From contig CAVWQI010000007.1 of assembly GCA_963757185.1 (NCBI GenBank), forward strand, positions 1-64,000: 64,000 nucleotides of DNA, given 5' to 3'. Below the pieces are notes generated by a model. It ran no database searches, had not been told where the DNA came from, and saw nothing but the letters and a program-made list of their open reading frames with translations. Positions 62,656 through 64,000 of this stretch are shown in pieces. A program made the position numbers and the translations under genes. This DNA is from JAQBQB01 sp963757185 (GTDB lineage Bacteria > Gemmatimonadota > Gemmatimonadetes > Gemmatimonadales > Gemmatimonadaceae). Numbering within the stretch: the stretch's first letter is position 1; each line of letters opens with the position of its first letter.

Positions 62656-64000
62656 CGGCCGCGGCGACGCAGGACGTCTTTGTCGAGTTCGTGCGGCGGT
62701 ACTACCACGACCCCGTGTTGATGGTGCGGGAGGTCTTGGGTGGTGAACCGGACGCGGATCAGGCCCGGGTACTGAACTGGGCGGCCGCGGGTGAACGGCG
62801 GATTTCGATCCGGTCGGGCCACGGGGTGGGAAAGACGACGACCCTGGCCTGGGCGATCCTGTGGCACGCGCTGACGCGGTACCCGCAGATCACGTTGTGT
62901 ACCGCCCCGAGCTCGGGGCAGCTGTTTGATGCCCTGGCGGCCCAGACGAAGGCGTGGTTCAAGAAACTCCCCCAGGCCCTTCAGGACTTGTACGAGATCC
63001 AGGTCGAGGGGATTTACTTGAAGGCGGCGCCCGACGAGTCGTTCGTTTCCTTTGCGACCAGCAAGGCGGAGACGCCGGAAGCATTGGCCGGGAAACACTC
63101 CGAGCACATGCTGATCATCCCGGATGAAGCATCTGGTATCCCGGAGCCGGTCTTTGAGGCCGCCGCGGGGTCGATGTCGGGTCTCCATGCCGTGACGATC
63201 CTGGCCGGGAATCCGGTCCGGACGTCGGGGTTGTTCTTCGACTCCCACCACAAGCTCCGGGACCTCTGGCGAACGGTCCACATCTCCTGTGTCGGGCATC
63301 CCCGGGTCTCCCCGGATTTTATCGAGGACATGAAGCGCCGGTACGGCCAGGACTCGAACGCCTACCGCGTTCGCGTGCTGGGTGAATTCCCGACCGGTGA
63401 TGATGACACGATCATCCCGTTCTCGCTAATCGAGGCTTCGCTGGCTCGAGACGTCACCCCCCTACAGGTGAAGCCGGTCTGGGGCGTCGATTGCGCCCGG
63501 TTCGGAAACGACGCCTCGGCCATCTGCAAGCGGCAGGGGAATTCCCTGCTTGAGAAGACGGACATCCGGCAGGGCTACGACACCATGCAGGTCGTGGGGT
63601 GGGTCAAGAGCCAGTGGGATACGACTCTCCCCAGCCAGCGCCCGTCAGAAATCCTCGTGGACTCGATCGGGATCGGCGCCGGCGTCTGCGATCGGTTGGT
63701 TGAATTGAAACTCCCCGCCCGCGGCATCAATGTCGCCGAGACCGGGGCCCTGTCCGAACAGTACCCGAACCTGCGGAGTGAGTTGTGGTTCCGCGGCTAC
63801 GACTGGTTCAACCAGAAGGACTCGAACCTTCGTGGCGATGATGCCCTGGCGGCTGAATTGAGTGGCCAGCGGTTCCGCTACATGAGCAACGGGAAGCGGC
63901 AAGCCTACACCAAGGACGAGATGCGGAAGCTGGGATTCCCCTCCCCGAACAGGGCCGACGCGTTCTTGCTCACCCTCGCCTCGGAGAATGTCTCTGCGGT
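62652..64000 (+). CDS. Phage terminase large subunit (3' end beyond window)
   Basis: 449 codons open to the window edge from a GTG at 62652. ATPase motor: Walker A RSGHGVGKTTTLAWAI near residue 55, Walker B LIIPDEASGIPEPVF near residue 155, coupling motif ILAGNPVRTSG. C-terminal nuclease domain: VDCARFGNDASAI near 280, ILVDSIGIGAGVCDRL near 335, and RADAFLLTL near 435 giving three acidic metal-binding positions. It packages DNA into proheads. The absence of its stop in the window is the only incompleteness. Confidence 0.9.
   Translation, partial: MTAAATQDVFVEFVRRYYHDPVLMVREVLGGEPDADQARVLNWAAAGERRISIRSGHGVGKTTTLAWAILWHALTRYPQITLCTAPSSGQLFDALAAQTKAWFKKLPQALQDLYEIQVEGIYLKAAPDESFVSFATSKAETPEALAGKHSEHMLIIPDEASGIPEPVFEAAAGSMSGLHAVTILAGNPVRTSGLFFDSHHKLRDLWRTVHISCVGHPRVSPDFIEDMKRRYGQDSNAYRVRVLGEFPTGDDDTIIPFSLIEASLARDVTPLQVKPVWGVDCARFGNDASAICKRQGNSLLEKTDIRQGYDTMQVVGWVKSQWDTTLPSQRPSEILVDSIGIGAGVCDRLVELKLPARGINVAETGALSEQYPNLRSELWFRGYDWFNQKDSNLRGDDALAAELSGQRFRYMSNGKRQAYTKDEMRKLGFPSPNRADAFLLTLASENVSA

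Larger units (their letters stand above)
57132..64000 (+). mobile_element. Phage-derived element (probable prophage, right part beyond window)
   Basis: From the tRNA-Leu remnant to the window end all genes are on the plus strand, short, tightly packed and phage-like: methyltransferase-like, winged-helix, DUF1376-like, zinc ribbons, RusA-like resolvase, HTH, terminase small-like and terminase large. This contrasts with the long minus-strand house-keeping operons to the left. No integrase, repressor, portal or capsid gene is in the visible part. The boundary is taken at the anticodon loop of the tRNA remnant. Confidence 0.75.

Overview
The window is a high-GC bacterial chromosome segment with a phage-type block at its right end. 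The house-keeping content (mreBCD-mrdA-rodA, a DAP/lysine operon, rpsB-tsf-pyrH-frr-cdsA-dxr-rseP, pnp, rpsA), long same-strand runs of genes with 4-nt ATGA/GTGA overlaps, and a secreted carboxypeptidase-regulatory-like protein fit a Gram-negative, outer-membrane-bearing lineage. A member of the Gemmatimonadota is my best guess, by inference from style rather than proof.

Layout. 1-1.8 kb: larB (partial) and dusB. 1.8-2.4 kb: ptsN on the opposite strand with a clear promoter. 2.4-2.5 kb: a very long hairpin repeat. 2.7-18 kb: a minus-strand run ald, mreB, mreC, mreD, mrdA, rodA, accD, folC, hisS, proS, lysA, a phosphodiesterase and guaA, covering cell shape, tRNA charging, folate, fatty acid and GMP synthesis. 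18-29.5 kb: M16 peptidase, pnp and rpsO, then rseP, dxr, cdsA, frr, pyrH, tsf, rpsB, rpsI and rplM. 29.7-37.2 kb: a phosphate-acquisition island (porin, pstS, then divergent pstC-pstA-pstB-pstB-phoU) with 11-bp-period direct repeats that look like Pho boxes. The pstA and both pstB reading frames are riddled with indels. 37.2-43 kb: an acyl-CoA carboxylase operon (carboxyltransferase, biotin carboxylase, biotin carrier) interrupted by an RNA methyltransferase gene, plus a beta-propeller protein. 43-47 kb: a secreted regulatory-like protein and a two-gene cassette of a nitroreductase-like protein and a PaaK-like adenylate-forming ligase. 47-57 kb: rpsA, cmk, aroA and the succinylase-type lysine operon dapD-dapA-dapB-lysC-asd-dapE.

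57.08-64 kb: immediately upstream of dapE lies the 3' half of a tRNA-Leu(UAA), from anticodon loop to discriminator, without its 5' half. This is what an integrase attachment site leaves behind. To its right is a plus-strand array of small phage-style genes (winged-helix protein, DUF1376-like replication protein, zinc ribbons, a RusA-like resolvase, terminase small-like and terminase large subunits), so the segment is probably the edge of a prophage that continues beyond the window. No integrase or repressor is visible in the part shown.

Reading-frame breaks occur in asd, pstC (a compensated pair), pstA, pstB1, pstB2 and a phage gene. Because several are in genes expected to be essential, base-level sequence error is at least as likely as true decay. 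No rRNA genes and no CRISPR array were seen.
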